Source: Chryseosolibacter sp964393795
GTDB taxonomy: Bacteria > Bacteroidota > Bacteroidia > Cytophagales > Cyclobacteriaceae
Direction of reading: 5' to 3'
Assembly: GCA_964393795.1 (NCBI GenBank)
Contig: CAYMWA010000005.1
Span: 1 to 64,000 of the forward strand
DNA: 64,000 bases
Numbering within the stretch: position 1 is the first letter of the stretch; the number at the start of each line of letters is the position of its first letter. A model generated the notes under the pieces. It saw only the letters and a list, made by a program, of their open reading frames with translations, made no database searches and was not told the DNA's origin. This document shows positions 55,901 to 63,590 of the stretch, piece after piece. Made by a program: the position numbers and the translations under genes.

Positions 55901-56290
55901 CAGACTGCTTATTTCCAGGGCGGAACCGATGGACGATTCCACGAGCAGATAATGCCATGGCAGGTTCAGCAGTCGCCCGTGTATACCATCAATACGCTGG
56001 ATTACGATGGCGACGGAAACGAAGACTTATTGTTGTGTGGTAACATGAACGCTGCGAGACTGCGATTTGGCAAGTACGATGCAAACTACGGCATACTGCT
56101 AAAAGGAGACGGCATGGGAAATTTTGAATACGTTCCCCAGTCGCTGTCCGGATTCAAACTTTTGGGAGATGTCCGTAGCGTGGTCGAAGTGAACAACAGA
56201 CTGCTGTTCGGCATCAACAATCAACCTTTGCAGACGTATACGCACAATCCGGTCGTTCAACACAATTTCGTTGCTGCAAGACCGCATTAA
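52901..56290 (+). CDS. FG-GAP/VCBS repeat lipoprotein with ASPIC/UnbV domain
   Basis: A 1129-residue lipoprotein (LAAFLVLSC, Cys19). It has FG-GAP/VCBS integrin-like beta-propeller repeats with many calcium-type loops (GDVNNDGLDDIYFTGN, DYDKDGDLDAF, DLDGDGWTDIYISND), an ASPIC/UnbV domain (about 525-610: GIGAQITLSAGGVQQ, LTIRWLSGRVQNL) and a second repeat block with ADVNGDGLDDVLVGGG. Such proteins sit with SusCD in Bacteroidota and are thought to bind ligand at the surface. No catalytic residues are visible. The start ATG lies after the stem-loop; the frame is open upstream to 52838. Confidence 0.9.
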   Translation: MRLLCPILVLLAAFLVLSCHTPSETRDANGPADSEPLFKLLSPDVTRVAFSNTLTEGLNTNVMMYEYFYNGGGVAIGDVNNDGLDDIYFTGNMSPNALYLNRGNMKFEDVTDASGVAGRPGPWKTGVAMVDINGDDLTDIYVCYSGNLHPDKRKNELFINLGVNTPAGVPAFSEQAAQYGLDVSSATTHAVFFDYDKDGDLDAFMLNHNIQALPKLNAKLTSEIMKKPDPMSGVRLLRNDERRFVDVTVESGLSASALTYGLGASATDLDGDGWTDIYISNDYSVPDYMYINNRDGTFTDKLQSHVGHIAHFSMGNDVADINNDALPDIFTLDMLPADNRRQKLLFAPDNYGKFELDVRVGFYYQYMRNMLQLNNGNGTYSEVAQLSGVSNTDWSWAALLADYDNDGWKDLFVTNGYVRDYTNMDFIKYMESRTQQGKRLTREDVLQLVHKMPASDVVNYLFKNNGDLSFSDVSHSWGIDVPSNSNGAAYSDLDNDGDLDLVVNNINRPAFIYENRSDKLRQHHYLKIKLEGAGKNTAGIGAQITLSAGGVQQHLEQMPMRGYQSSMSATMNIGLGESTEVESLTIRWLSGRVQNLHHVKVDQVLVLNERDATSGDVETKSNQPAFSKVAPAIAYWHKNDVSELHRINDFKRQPLMPNAASYNGPCMAKADVNGDGLDDVLVGGGYNQAARLFLQQKNGALVEHHQPAFDVDKLSYDTDATFVDVNGDQFPDLYICSGGYHTYQPSDPLLQDRLYINDGKGNFVKSIDALPKMHTSTSCARAADVNGDGFLDLFVGGRIVPGRYPEAPSSYLLINDGYGNFKNMAEMLAGGLKSAGMVTDAAWVDLNKDSRMDLIVVGEWMPLTVLINADGRLVNRTEDYFEKPYRGWWNRILHGDFNHDGNIDIVVGNFGLNTQCKVSDEKPAALFYKDFDDNGSVDPIFCMYIGDERFPVASRDELLGQLSMLRSRFTSYESYADAQLKDIFRPEELAGVRELNVNYLQTAYFQGGTDGRFHEQIMPWQVQQSPVYTINTLDYDGDGNEDLLLCGNMNAARLRFGKYDANYGILLKGDGMGNFEYVPQSLSGFKLLGDVRSVVEVNNRLLFGINNQPLQTYTHNPVVQHNFVAARPH

Positions 56291-56340
56291 ATTAAACGGC
56301 CTTAACGGTTTATCGTGTCGGGACCCCGGTTTGCCGAAGC

Positions 56341-56637
56341 TCAGTTGACAAACCGGATTTCTGAATCGATTTCCATAATGACGTCGGCTTCAAAGGTCCC
56401 ACTAATGCGTAGGGTGTGCTTCACGCCTCCAGGAATGATCATCGAATCGTGTGTTTTCAACGAATATTGTTCGCCATTCATCGTCAATACCCCTGATCCC
56501 TTATGGATCATCACGACGGCTTCCATGGTGCTGATGTGCTCGGGCATGCACATCCCGTCATCTCCCGTGACATGCAATACTTTGAACCGTTCGCCTGTGT
56601 GTTTCACGGTCATCTGCGGTGTTTCTATGACTTTCAT
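56341..56637 (-). CDS. Small cupin-domain protein
   Basis: A 98-residue single-domain cupin. The first motif region is MPEHISTMEAVVMIHKGSGVLTMNGEQ and the second DSMIIPGGVKHTLRIS, keeping His in EH and KH and the central Gly/Pro turns, so metal binding is possible though one ligand set looks reduced. It is cytosolic. It lies 77 bp downstream of the 79-aa gene on the same strand and converges with the FG-GAP gene. Substrate or sensor role unknown. Confidence 0.85.
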   Translation of the reverse strand: MKVIETPQMTVKHTGERFKVLHVTGDDGMCMPEHISTMEAVVMIHKGSGVLTMNGEQYSLKTHDSMIIPGGVKHTLRISGTFEADVIMEIDSEIRFVN

Positions 56638-56714
56638 AGCATGTTTGTTTTAGTTTCTGTTCTGAAATCCGGTTACATAAAGACACCTGTGGCAGCGACC
56701 TTAGACTGACTGCG

Positions 56715-56954
56715 TTACTTCTTCCAGTAGTTGTTCGCTGCCGCAATGGTTTGAAACTCGGTCGCAATTACCTGGGCTGAAGCGATAAGCTGTGCCGTAT
56801 CATTGGCATAGGCCGGACGCAACTTCTTGCGGATTTCCGGATCCGTTTGAATGGCTCCGATGCTTTTGCGCGCCATTTTTATCGCCAGCTCACGTCCTTC
56901 CTGAGGCGTGTCAACGATCAGTGTTTCTAACCAAACATCTTTTGTTTCCATCAT
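56715..56954 (-). CDS. Small helical protein of unknown function
   Basis: A 79-residue cytosolic protein, mostly helical (ELAIKMARKSIGAIQTDPEIRKKLRPAYANDTAQLIASAQVIATEFQTIAAAN). It has no signal peptide, Cys or membrane segment. I do not recognise a family. The first two codons are ATG-ATG, so the start may be 56951. It precedes the cupin gene and may be co-transcribed with it. Confidence 0.65.
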   Translation of the reverse strand: MMETKDVWLETLIVDTPQEGRELAIKMARKSIGAIQTDPEIRKKLRPAYANDTAQLIASAQVIATEFQTIAAANNYWKK

Positions 56955-57152
56955 GGTTTCGTTTAGGTGCTACATATTTTGATAGTCTCCGTAGCTTTTG
57001 GCAGCCAATCGGATCGCTATCCCTTTGCAGGTGCGCCGAAGTAAACAAATTTCTAAATAAAGGACAAAAATATCCGGTACTATTTGCGCTTTTCCCGGTC
57101 GTCGCCGCAATGCAAGCGGGTGCTCCGTTCGCTATGTAAAAAAATAGCACTG

Positions 57153-58346
57153 CTAAAGCCTCGTCGTATATACGCCCACGTGATCTCCTCGTTCCATGAG
57201 ATACGCGACCAAAAACCCGGTTGACGTTTGCGTTACAACAGGGAGGAACGCATTCACTTCGGGTGACGTCAGGGTACCGTTTTCGATTTCCGTCCCATCG
57301 CGGACGATCCGATACCGGACGACGGTTTTCGGCTCCCCATCCAGGTCGATGTTCTCCTCCCATACCATCGCAATGCGATCACCCTGGGCGCACAGTTGAG
57401 GATGGCGTCCCACCTCCGATACAAGCTGTCGTGATGCAAACGCTTCCTCTTTTCCAGTCTTCTGCGCGTAGTAGATACCCGTGCCTGTTCCTTCTGTGTA
57501 CCACAGGGAAATAAGTCCGGCTTTGTTGCTGCAAAGGCTCGGGCCGGTGTGTGGACAGCCCTCGATGTTCCAGTTGTCTGCGCTGATGGTGATCGGCGTA
57601 GAGAATGTTGTGCCGAGATCGGTAGACGTTGCAATCATCATGTCGCGGATTTGCTGTCCCATTCGCCCTCTCTTCAACCCGCGATACGCTACGAAAACGT
57701 TGTCGGTCGCGTCAGTGTAGACGTCGATCCTGCAGCATTGGCACGCGGAAGGATCGATGACGACCTCTCCGGAAAACCCCTGGGCGGCCGCTGTTCTGGC
57801 GAATCGTACCGAACGCCCACCTGTATCGTTGTTACCCTTTACATCAAGCCAGGCAGCGCCGATTTCACCGTCTGGCAGACGTTCGATATCAAAATACGAT
57901 CGGCTTTTGCCCGCTGATGTATCACTGTGCACAAATGCCTCGCTGGTCCACGACTTACCGCCGTCGCGCGATATGACGTAGCAGACCGCACTGGCATACT
58001 TATTATCTGTGGTCGGCATTTTTTTCTCGTATGCGGCGATAACGGTTCCATCTTTTTTGAAGGCTACTTTCGGCATGCCTTCGGCGTGGGTGGCAACATC
58101 CTTCGTCAGCGGTATGTTGGCAACCTTCATGAATGAATTTCCATCGTCGGGGGAGGTCGCGTAGCGGAGCGTGCGCTTATCTCCGTCGTTTTCCGTCCAC
58201 ACCACCACGGGATGGCCATGCGCATCACGTGTCAGGTATACGGATTCGGCGGTGCCTGAAGCAGACGATATCATTTCGGCATGCCGATTTTCTTTACATC
58301 CGGAAAGGAGTAGAATCGCCAGCAATAGGTGAAGTAAGTATTTCAT
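57153..58346 (-). CDS. BNR/sialidase-fold lipoprotein with CxCC motif
   Basis: A 397-residue lipoprotein (LAILLLSGC, Cys17) with a six-bladed sialidase-type propeller. Asp-boxes are SRDGGKSW (126-133) and STDLGTTF (241-248). The sialidase Arg triad is not evident, so enzymatic sialidase function is unlikely. Unusual is CQCC (Cys202, Cys204, Cys205) and NIEGCPHTGPSLC (Cys264, His266, Cys272), which could form a metal site. The start overlaps the TonB receptor stop by 4 nt (ATGA), indicating tight coupling. It probably works with the receptor at the outer membrane, possibly in copper uptake. Confidence 0.82.
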   Translation of the reverse strand: MKYLLHLLLAILLLSGCKENRHAEMISSASGTAESVYLTRDAHGHPVVVWTENDGDKRTLRYATSPDDGNSFMKVANIPLTKDVATHAEGMPKVAFKKDGTVIAAYEKKMPTTDNKYASAVCYVISRDGGKSWTSEAFVHSDTSAGKSRSYFDIERLPDGEIGAAWLDVKGNNDTGGRSVRFARTAAAQGFSGEVVIDPSACQCCRIDVYTDATDNVFVAYRGLKRGRMGQQIRDMMIATSTDLGTTFSTPITISADNWNIEGCPHTGPSLCSNKAGLISLWYTEGTGTGIYYAQKTGKEEAFASRQLVSEVGRHPQLCAQGDRIAMVWEENIDLDGEPKTVVRYRIVRDGTEIENGTLTSPEVNAFLPVVTQTSTGFLVAYLMERGDHVGVYTTRL

Positions 58347-60718
58347 GGCGCTGTACTTTTGTTGCCTGTGAACGTGTATTGAAGTCCGAAAACGAGTGTG
58401 CGCGGTGCGGCTGGCGTGTAGGTGGTTCGGTCAGTCGCCGCATTCCCCCGTGTGGCCGAATGCGCGTATAGTTCATCCGTAGCGTTTATCAGGTTGCCAA
58501 ACAGTTCAAATCCGTTCCAGGCATATCCGGCCCTTATGTTGAGATAGCTTACGCCCTTTAATCCGAGAAAGCCTTTGTCGTCGTACATGACCCGATTAAC
58601 CTGATCCTGATACCACGCACCTATACGTTGCCATTCCAGAGAGACCCGCAATCCTTCAACATAGTCGGGTTTATAGGTCAGTTCACTGTTGGCGATCCAG
58701 CGCGGCGACTGGGGCATGTCGTTGCCGTCGACATTTTTTACTCCATCGGAACTGTGGTGACTCAGGTCAAAGTCGATGAACCTGTGCACGGCGTTGGTTC
58801 CACCAAACCGAAAAAACCATTCGTCGTCTGGCTGCCAGGTCATACTGTATTCAATGCCGCGATGCAGCGTTTCACCAGCACTCTGGTAATCCGTTGAATT
58901 ATCGGGCTGCCTGATGTTTAACAGTTCCTGGTGCCCGGTCATCTGATAGACGGCAACATCGAAATACATCTTGTTGTCGAAGAAAGCTCCCCAGCCGCCG
59001 ATTTCAAAGTTGTTGAACCGGGCGGGCTCGAGGTTATAGTAGAAAGGATCGCCATTCGTTGTACCGGATCTTTTCCTGAAAATGGAAGTGAGGCCTGGCG
59101 GAGAAAATCCCTCACTATAGTTCACATACACTCCTTTGTCACGATACAGGTCGAAGGTGGCACCGATTTTCGGAGTAAGTTGGTCGTACGCTTTCGCGCC
59201 GATGGTTGCGTCAATGTAATTCTCATAGTCGAACGCCATTCGGTCATACCGCAGTGCGATCGTTACCTTCAGCTGCGTGATCGGCTTGATCTCGAATTGT
59301 GAATAGGCAGCGTAGTTTTTCAAGACGGCGCGGTAATTAGACAGGTACGAATCGGGGTGCTCCTGGATAATTGTATATTTCTCTACCGATTTTTTGCCCG
59401 GGCGAAGATGTGCCTGCAGGTCGATCAAGTATGCCCAGTAGTTCGTTGGTGAATAATCGACACTTCCGCCTGTCAGTAGTTTTGCATCGAGGAAGTTGAA
59501 CCCGACATGGTGTTGAAGCACTGCTACTTTGCTTGTAAAACTGTTTCGGTTGCGTTCGCCGGAAGCCGTCGTGCTGCCAGTCATCCACCGTATACGGTAG
59601 TTCGGGTTTTGTTCGATGTAGTTATCGCGGTAAGCCAATGTCAGTGAAGTCTCGTTGTGCTCGTTCCACTGATGAGACGTGGTGAGCCTTGTGCGCCGTG
59701 AATGTACTTTTCGGTAGGTGAAGTTCGTCGTGCTGGTATAGTGCCTGTTGTAGAACGCGGTGCTGTCAACACTGCCTGCCATGTCGGAGTCGTATTCGTT
59801 TCCGGAAAATGACAACGTGAACTGGGTCTTGTCCGACAGGGAGTAGTCGGCCCGAAGGCTGAGCGACGACTTATCATAGTCGGAATAGGTTTGCCAGGCG
59901 TCACGCTGACGGCCCTCAAATCCACTTACATAGACACCGAGTTTTCGGTTGATCATGCCGCCTGCTGCATATTGCACTCGTTGGTATCCCCATTGATCGG
60001 CCTGCACACCGATTTTGGCCGTCGGGATGGCGGTTGGCCGGTGTGTGATGATGTTGACCGCGCCACCTACCGCTTCGGGGCCGTACAACGACGAGGCCGG
60101 CCCTTTTACCACTTCGATGCTGGAGATACCGAAGACGTTCACTTCGATGAGCGCGTTGTGATTGAAGATGCCCATGGGACGCATCGGCAAACCATCCTCG
60201 AGATACAGGTAATATGGAGACGTGCCCATCGGCTGCCTGATGGCCATAGCGTGCTGTTCATTGTTATAGTTGAGCATCACAACGCCAGGTACTTTATTAA
60301 CAAGTTCGGCAACAAGCACGGGCTTCGCGTCATCGATAATTACCGGTGACAGTTTGCTGATGGCCACGGGTGATTCGGTTCGAAGCGCAGCCTCGCGGTT
60401 CGCCGTGACCATGATCTGTTGAAGGTTGCTGACAGAGGGCGACAAAGCGATAACGGCTCCCTCGCCCGGATTCGGAATAATCCGCTTCTCATATCCGATG
60501 TAGGTGACCTCCAGTGTGTCGGCTTGGCGCGAAGCCGGAAGGTCAAAGTATCCGTTAAGGTTAGTCACCGTTCCCTGATGCGATGGTCGTACAATCACCG
60601 TCGCGCCGACGAGTGGTTCTTTGGTCTGATTGTCCACAACATAACCGGTGGTGCGTTGTTGTGCCAACAGACTGCACGGCAGCAGCAGCGTGACTACCAG
60701 GCCTGATAGTGTTCTCAT
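58343..60718 (-). CDS. TonB-dependent receptor of the Cys-rich operon
   Basis: A 791-residue outer-membrane receptor. The signal peptide ends at SLLAQ; a carboxypeptidase-regulatory-like domain (TGYVVDNQTKEPLVGATVIV), a plug with YLYLEDGLPMRPMGIFNHNAL and IEVVKGPASSLYGPEAVGGA, and the barrel ending in LVFGLQYTFTG follow. It is of the siderophore/metal receptor type rather than SusC; no SusD is nearby. An 84-bp gap separates it from the small Cys-motif protein upstream, and it overlaps the CxCC lipoprotein by 4 nt downstream. The ATG at 60718 is chosen because it opens the signal peptide. Confidence 0.92.
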   Translation of the reverse strand: MRTLSGLVVTLLLPCSLLAQQRTTGYVVDNQTKEPLVGATVIVRPSHQGTVTNLNGYFDLPASRQADTLEVTYIGYEKRIIPNPGEGAVIALSPSVSNLQQIMVTANREAALRTESPVAISKLSPVIIDDAKPVLVAELVNKVPGVVMLNYNNEQHAMAIRQPMGTSPYYLYLEDGLPMRPMGIFNHNALIEVNVFGISSIEVVKGPASSLYGPEAVGGAVNIITHRPTAIPTAKIGVQADQWGYQRVQYAAGGMINRKLGVYVSGFEGRQRDAWQTYSDYDKSSLSLRADYSLSDKTQFTLSFSGNEYDSDMAGSVDSTAFYNRHYTSTTNFTYRKVHSRRTRLTTSHQWNEHNETSLTLAYRDNYIEQNPNYRIRWMTGSTTASGERNRNSFTSKVAVLQHHVGFNFLDAKLLTGGSVDYSPTNYWAYLIDLQAHLRPGKKSVEKYTIIQEHPDSYLSNYRAVLKNYAAYSQFEIKPITQLKVTIALRYDRMAFDYENYIDATIGAKAYDQLTPKIGATFDLYRDKGVYVNYSEGFSPPGLTSIFRKRSGTTNGDPFYYNLEPARFNNFEIGGWGAFFDNKMYFDVAVYQMTGHQELLNIRQPDNSTDYQSAGETLHRGIEYSMTWQPDDEWFFRFGGTNAVHRFIDFDLSHHSSDGVKNVDGNDMPQSPRWIANSELTYKPDYVEGLRVSLEWQRIGAWYQDQVNRVMYDDKGFLGLKGVSYLNIRAGYAWNGFELFGNLINATDELYAHSATRGNAATDRTTYTPAAPRTLVFGLQYTFTGNKSTAP

Positions 60719-60802
60719 GAAAGTAAGTTGACGTAGAAAGAGCGGACCTGTAAAACCGGCGGCGATCAGTCGGTCCGAAATATCCATGCGGCCGGTAGGG
60801 CG

Positions 60803-61183
60803 TCAGGTGTTAACTTTCGGGGGGTGGAACGGCGCAACGTAATGCGGCGAAGAGGTGTTGTATCGGTATGGGGAGTAGTTGACTTCAGTCTGTACGAATG
60901 GCCGGGATGTATGGACATTCTCACTGGTAAGAAAAACCGGGAAATCAACGCTTTGCTTGGTGGGGGGGACGGTGTTCTCAGCAGGCGCAGGGTCGTCTGC
61001 AAGGTCAAGTTTGTTCTTGAGAAAACATTGACCATGACACGCCATTTCCGGTTCGTCTTTGTTTATGCAGAGCACCTCAGCAATGTAATCGCGGTTTATT
61101 TGAAAATAGGTCAGCACGCCGAGCTTGTAAAAGCACTGCATCGACATCAGCAGAATGAGGGATATGGAAGCGACCCTTTTCAC
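60803..61183 (-). CDS. Small exported protein with LCINK...CxGxC motif
   Basis: A 126-residue protein with an N-terminal hydrophobic segment (VASISLILLMSMQCFYKLGV) and then YIAEVLCINKDEPEMACHGQC (Cys39, Cys49, Cys53). I recognise this as a pattern found in small Bacteroidota proteins encoded near TonB receptors, where Cys residues suit Cu(I) binding. The C-terminal part is Pro-rich and ends HYVAPFHPPKV with His residues. The start is a GTG at 61183; another in-frame GTG is at 61207. It is first in the operon with the TonB receptor and CxCC lipoprotein. The metal role is inferred. Confidence 0.75.
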   Translation of the reverse strand: MKRVASISLILLMSMQCFYKLGVLTYFQINRDYIAEVLCINKDEPEMACHGQCFLKNKLDLADDPAPAENTVPPTKQSVDFPVFLTSENVHTSRPFVQTEVNYSPYRYNTSSPHYVAPFHPPKVNT

Positions 61184-61324
61184 AAGGGCAAATGTAACTG
61201 AAAACACACAAAACCAAACATGACTAATGTCAGAATCTCGGACGAAATTTGCTGATCGACGTCAGGTGGTTGTTTTTGCGCGCCGCAGAGGGACCGGCAA
61301 AGAGGACGTTCACGACGTGGACAT

Positions 61325-61350
61325 AAAAAAAGGCGGGTGTGCCCGCCTCT
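61325..61350 (-). terminator. Rho-independent terminator of hsp20
   Basis: AGGCGGG (61331-61337) pairs with CCCGCCT (61342-61348) around a TGTG loop. On the - strand the stem is followed by a run of six T (complement of 61325-61330), about 20 bp after the hsp20 stop. On the + strand only CTTT follows, so it works mainly leftward. Confidence 0.88.
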
Positions 61351-61369
61351 TTAACCCTTGCCGTACATG

Positions 61370-61828
61370 TTATCCGACAGTAATTTGTTTAGCTGGTTTT
61401 ACCTTCGCTTCTTCCGCCTTCGGAACGGTGACGTAGAGTACGCCATCCGCATATTTCGCGGAAATCTTGTCGCCAACTACCTTGTTCTCCGGCAATGAGA
61501 AGCTGCGCTGGAACGAACGATAGCTGAACTCTCTACGGGTGTAGTTACCCTTTGAATCTTTTTCGTCAGTACTGTCCTGACGTTCAGAAGAGATAACAAG
61601 TACGTTGTTGTCGAGTTCTACTTTGAAGTCGCTGCGCTTCATTCCGGGCGCGGCCACTTCAATTTTGTACTCATCATTTGTCTCCATAACGTTAACAGCA
61701 GGCAGCGTTGCACCGCTGACACGCCAGTTGGCAAGTGAAGAATCTAACCAATCCCTGTTGAAGACATCGTCAATCAGCGAGGGAATGGTCGGAAAAAATG
61801 TACCGTTAGATTTAACTAAAGTTTTCAT
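61370..61828 (-). CDS. Hsp20/alpha-crystallin family small heat-shock protein
   Basis: A 152-residue cytosolic chaperone. The alpha-crystallin domain covers about 43-140: LPAVNVMETNDEYKIEVAAPGMKRSDFKVELDNNVLVISSER, REFSYRSFQRSFSLPE and the C-terminal DGVLYVTVPK. It forms oligomers that hold unfolding proteins for refolding by ATP-dependent chaperones. It is a single-gene unit with its own terminator. No CIRCE-type operator was seen upstream. Length and motif order match the class A Hsp20 of Bacteroidota. Confidence 0.95.
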   Translation of the reverse strand: MKTLVKSNGTFFPTIPSLIDDVFNRDWLDSSLANWRVSGATLPAVNVMETNDEYKIEVAAPGMKRSDFKVELDNNVLVISSERQDSTDEKDSKGNYTRREFSYRSFQRSFSLPENKVVGDKISAKYADGVLYVTVPKAEEAKVKPAKQITVG

Positions 61829-62016
61829 ATTGCAATCCTCCTTTCCCCGTTTTGGTTAAACATATTTTTTTATCAGCAGAATCGCGATTCTACCAACAGT
61901 ACTTCAAACTGCGTGCCGGTACGATTATCCTGTTGTTTTGGCACAGTTTGCATGTTAAGTGTCGTCCGTAGGGGAAAAGTTGTCAGCGAGCAAGGACAAA
62001 TTGTCCTCAAGGGTGC

Positions 62017-62418
62017 TTATCCGTAGGCCACTGTATACGTGCGTTTATCTTGTTCGTCATGAACGTATTTACGCACGACAGCAAGCAGATGCGTCATTGA
62101 AATGGGTTTCTTCAGAAATTCATCGGCGCCTGCCTGTATGGCTTTTCGCTTCAGAGGCTGGCCCGAAATCATAATGATGGGAACGTCTTTTGTGCTTTCC
62201 TGCAGCCTCAGAAATTTACTCAATGCTACTCCGTCGATCATCGGCAGGCCCTGGTCAAGAATAAACAAGTCTGGGACCTGATGTTTGAATTCGACAATGC
62301 CTGAACCTGCTGTGCATGATTCAACAATATAGCCAGCGCGGGTAAAGGCGTCTTCCAACAGGAACAAGGTATCCTCATCATTCTCGACGATGAGAATTCG
62401 GTATTTTGCTTCGTGCAT
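62017..62418 (-). CDS. Single-domain response regulator
   Basis: A 133-residue stand-alone receiver. VENDEDTLFLLEDAF gives the acidic pocket, Asp55 (LFILDQGLPMIDG) is the phospho-acceptor, Ser85 the switch residue (IIMISGQ) and Lys104 (FLKKPIS) the conserved lysine. A short C-terminal tail follows with no output domain. No kinase gene is adjacent, so it is an orphan regulator. It is unlike the Rcp1-like regulator of the Kai operon in its loop sequences. Confidence 0.93.
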   Translation of the reverse strand: MHEAKYRILIVENDEDTLFLLEDAFTRAGYIVESCTAGSGIVEFKHQVPDLFILDQGLPMIDGVALSKFLRLQESTKDVPIIMISGQPLKRKAIQAGADEFLKKPISMTHLLAVVRKYVHDEQDKRTYTVAYG

Positions 62419-62659
62419 CTATCTTGGTTTTGGTAATGTGTTACAACCGGCAGCGTTACTTTCTGACGCTCGCTTCGTTGCATGTGTTTGTGACTTTCTA
62501 TGACATAGCAAAGAAAGCCCGAATTCAGTTATCATTTTGCTCCGCATTTGGAATTCTCTTTCTTTGAACATAATCTGCAGGTTATCCGCCAAATTTTTCT
62601 GTAATTCAGCCGGTTCTTCCCTATATTGGGCGTACTATCAAGTAGCTACCATCCATCCA

Positions 62660-63373
62660 ATGCAGATCCTTAAAAATATTTTTCAGGTCGGTGGCGATCT
62701 GAATGGAATCACCTTCGATTTGCAGGACGCCCTGTGGAACGACGGCAATTCCTACATTATCCAAACGGGCCAGGGCCACATTATGATCGACTGTGGATGC
62801 GGCGACACTATGGAGCAAATCTTCGCCAACATGGAGTACTGGGGCCTCGCTGCTGATGACATCCGGTATTGCATGCTAACGCATGCGCATTACGATCATG
62901 CAGGCGGTGGACATATCCTTAAACAACGCGGTGTCAGGTTTATCGCTTCGGCGGAAACTGCGGATGCGGTAGCGAGTGGAGATGAGCGTTGTGCGGGATA
63001 TTTGTATCACAAAACGTTCCGGCCTTTCACCGTCGACCGTGTGGTCGCCGACGGTGAAGAATTTGATTTGCTAGGCATATCCTTCAAGGTCATGCACTTG
63101 CCCGGGCACAGTATGGGATGCACTGCTTTCTCGTGCCATCGTGACGGCCGCCATGTGGTCTTTAGCGGCGACGTGATCGGTACATTGGGTATGGGTGATT
63201 TTGGTTGGAGCGGTTCCTTTGACTTTAATAAGGAGGCCTATCTAAAGTCGCTCATCAGGTTTTCGAAGGTCGATATGGATGTGATGCTTCCGGGTCATGG
63301 CCTTAGTTACTTTCACGCACCGCGTACGCGCGTTGAATATGTACTGAATCAGGCACTCATGCTGTGGCGATAG
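62660..63373 (+). CDS. MBL-fold metallo-hydrolase
   Basis: A 237-residue cytosolic metallo-beta-lactamase-fold protein. The zinc motif THAHYDHAGG (His75, His77, Asp79, His80), His in LPGHSMG, Asp in FSGDVIG and His in LPGHG complete the binuclear site. Substrates in this broad family include thioesters such as hydroxyacylglutathione, lactones and phosphoesters; it cannot be fixed here. The ATG at 62660 is chosen because the upstream open part (62537 on) looks non-coding. It is 217 bp before msrB. Confidence 0.88.
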   Translation: MQILKNIFQVGGDLNGITFDLQDALWNDGNSYIIQTGQGHIMIDCGCGDTMEQIFANMEYWGLAADDIRYCMLTHAHYDHAGGGHILKQRGVRFIASAETADAVASGDERCAGYLYHKTFRPFTVDRVVADGEEFDLLGISFKVMHLPGHSMGCTAFSCHRDGRHVVFSGDVIGTLGMGDFGWSGSFDFNKEAYLKSLIRFSKVDMDVMLPGHGLSYFHAPRTRVEYVLNQALMLWR

Positions 63374-63457
63374 CCGTCGGTTGAAATTAATCTTCTGCAT
63401 TACTTGTTATCATTGTCGAACAGAAATAATCGGAGTGGTCCGGGATGCTGACGGCGT

Positions 63458-63553
63458 GGCCCTTCGACAGGCTCAGGGACCACGTTGCTTCGACAGATGC
63501 AGGCGCGTGGCCGAGTACCCGCGGTTCCAGTCTGCTGAGCTTCTCGAAGTGAA
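63458..63553. repeat. Interspersed palindromic repeat (CTTCGACAGGCTCAG type)
   Basis: GGCCCTTCGACAGGCTCAGG at 63458-63477 and an inverted relative CTGAGCTTCTCGAAG at about 63536-63550 bracket about 60 bp containing a third degenerate box (CTTCGACAGATGCAGG). This palindromic family is common between genes in Bacteroidota. It lies between the MBL gene and msrB. Confidence 0.6.
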
Positions 63554-63590
63554 TGTCAGAGCAGCTGCCGGCCAATAAACGTCAAATGTC

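Noticed and set aside
57153..58346. True exo-alpha-sialidase
   Set aside because: Asp-boxes are present but the Arg triad and catalytic Tyr/Glu are not evident, and the operon context is a TonB receptor with Cys-rich partners.
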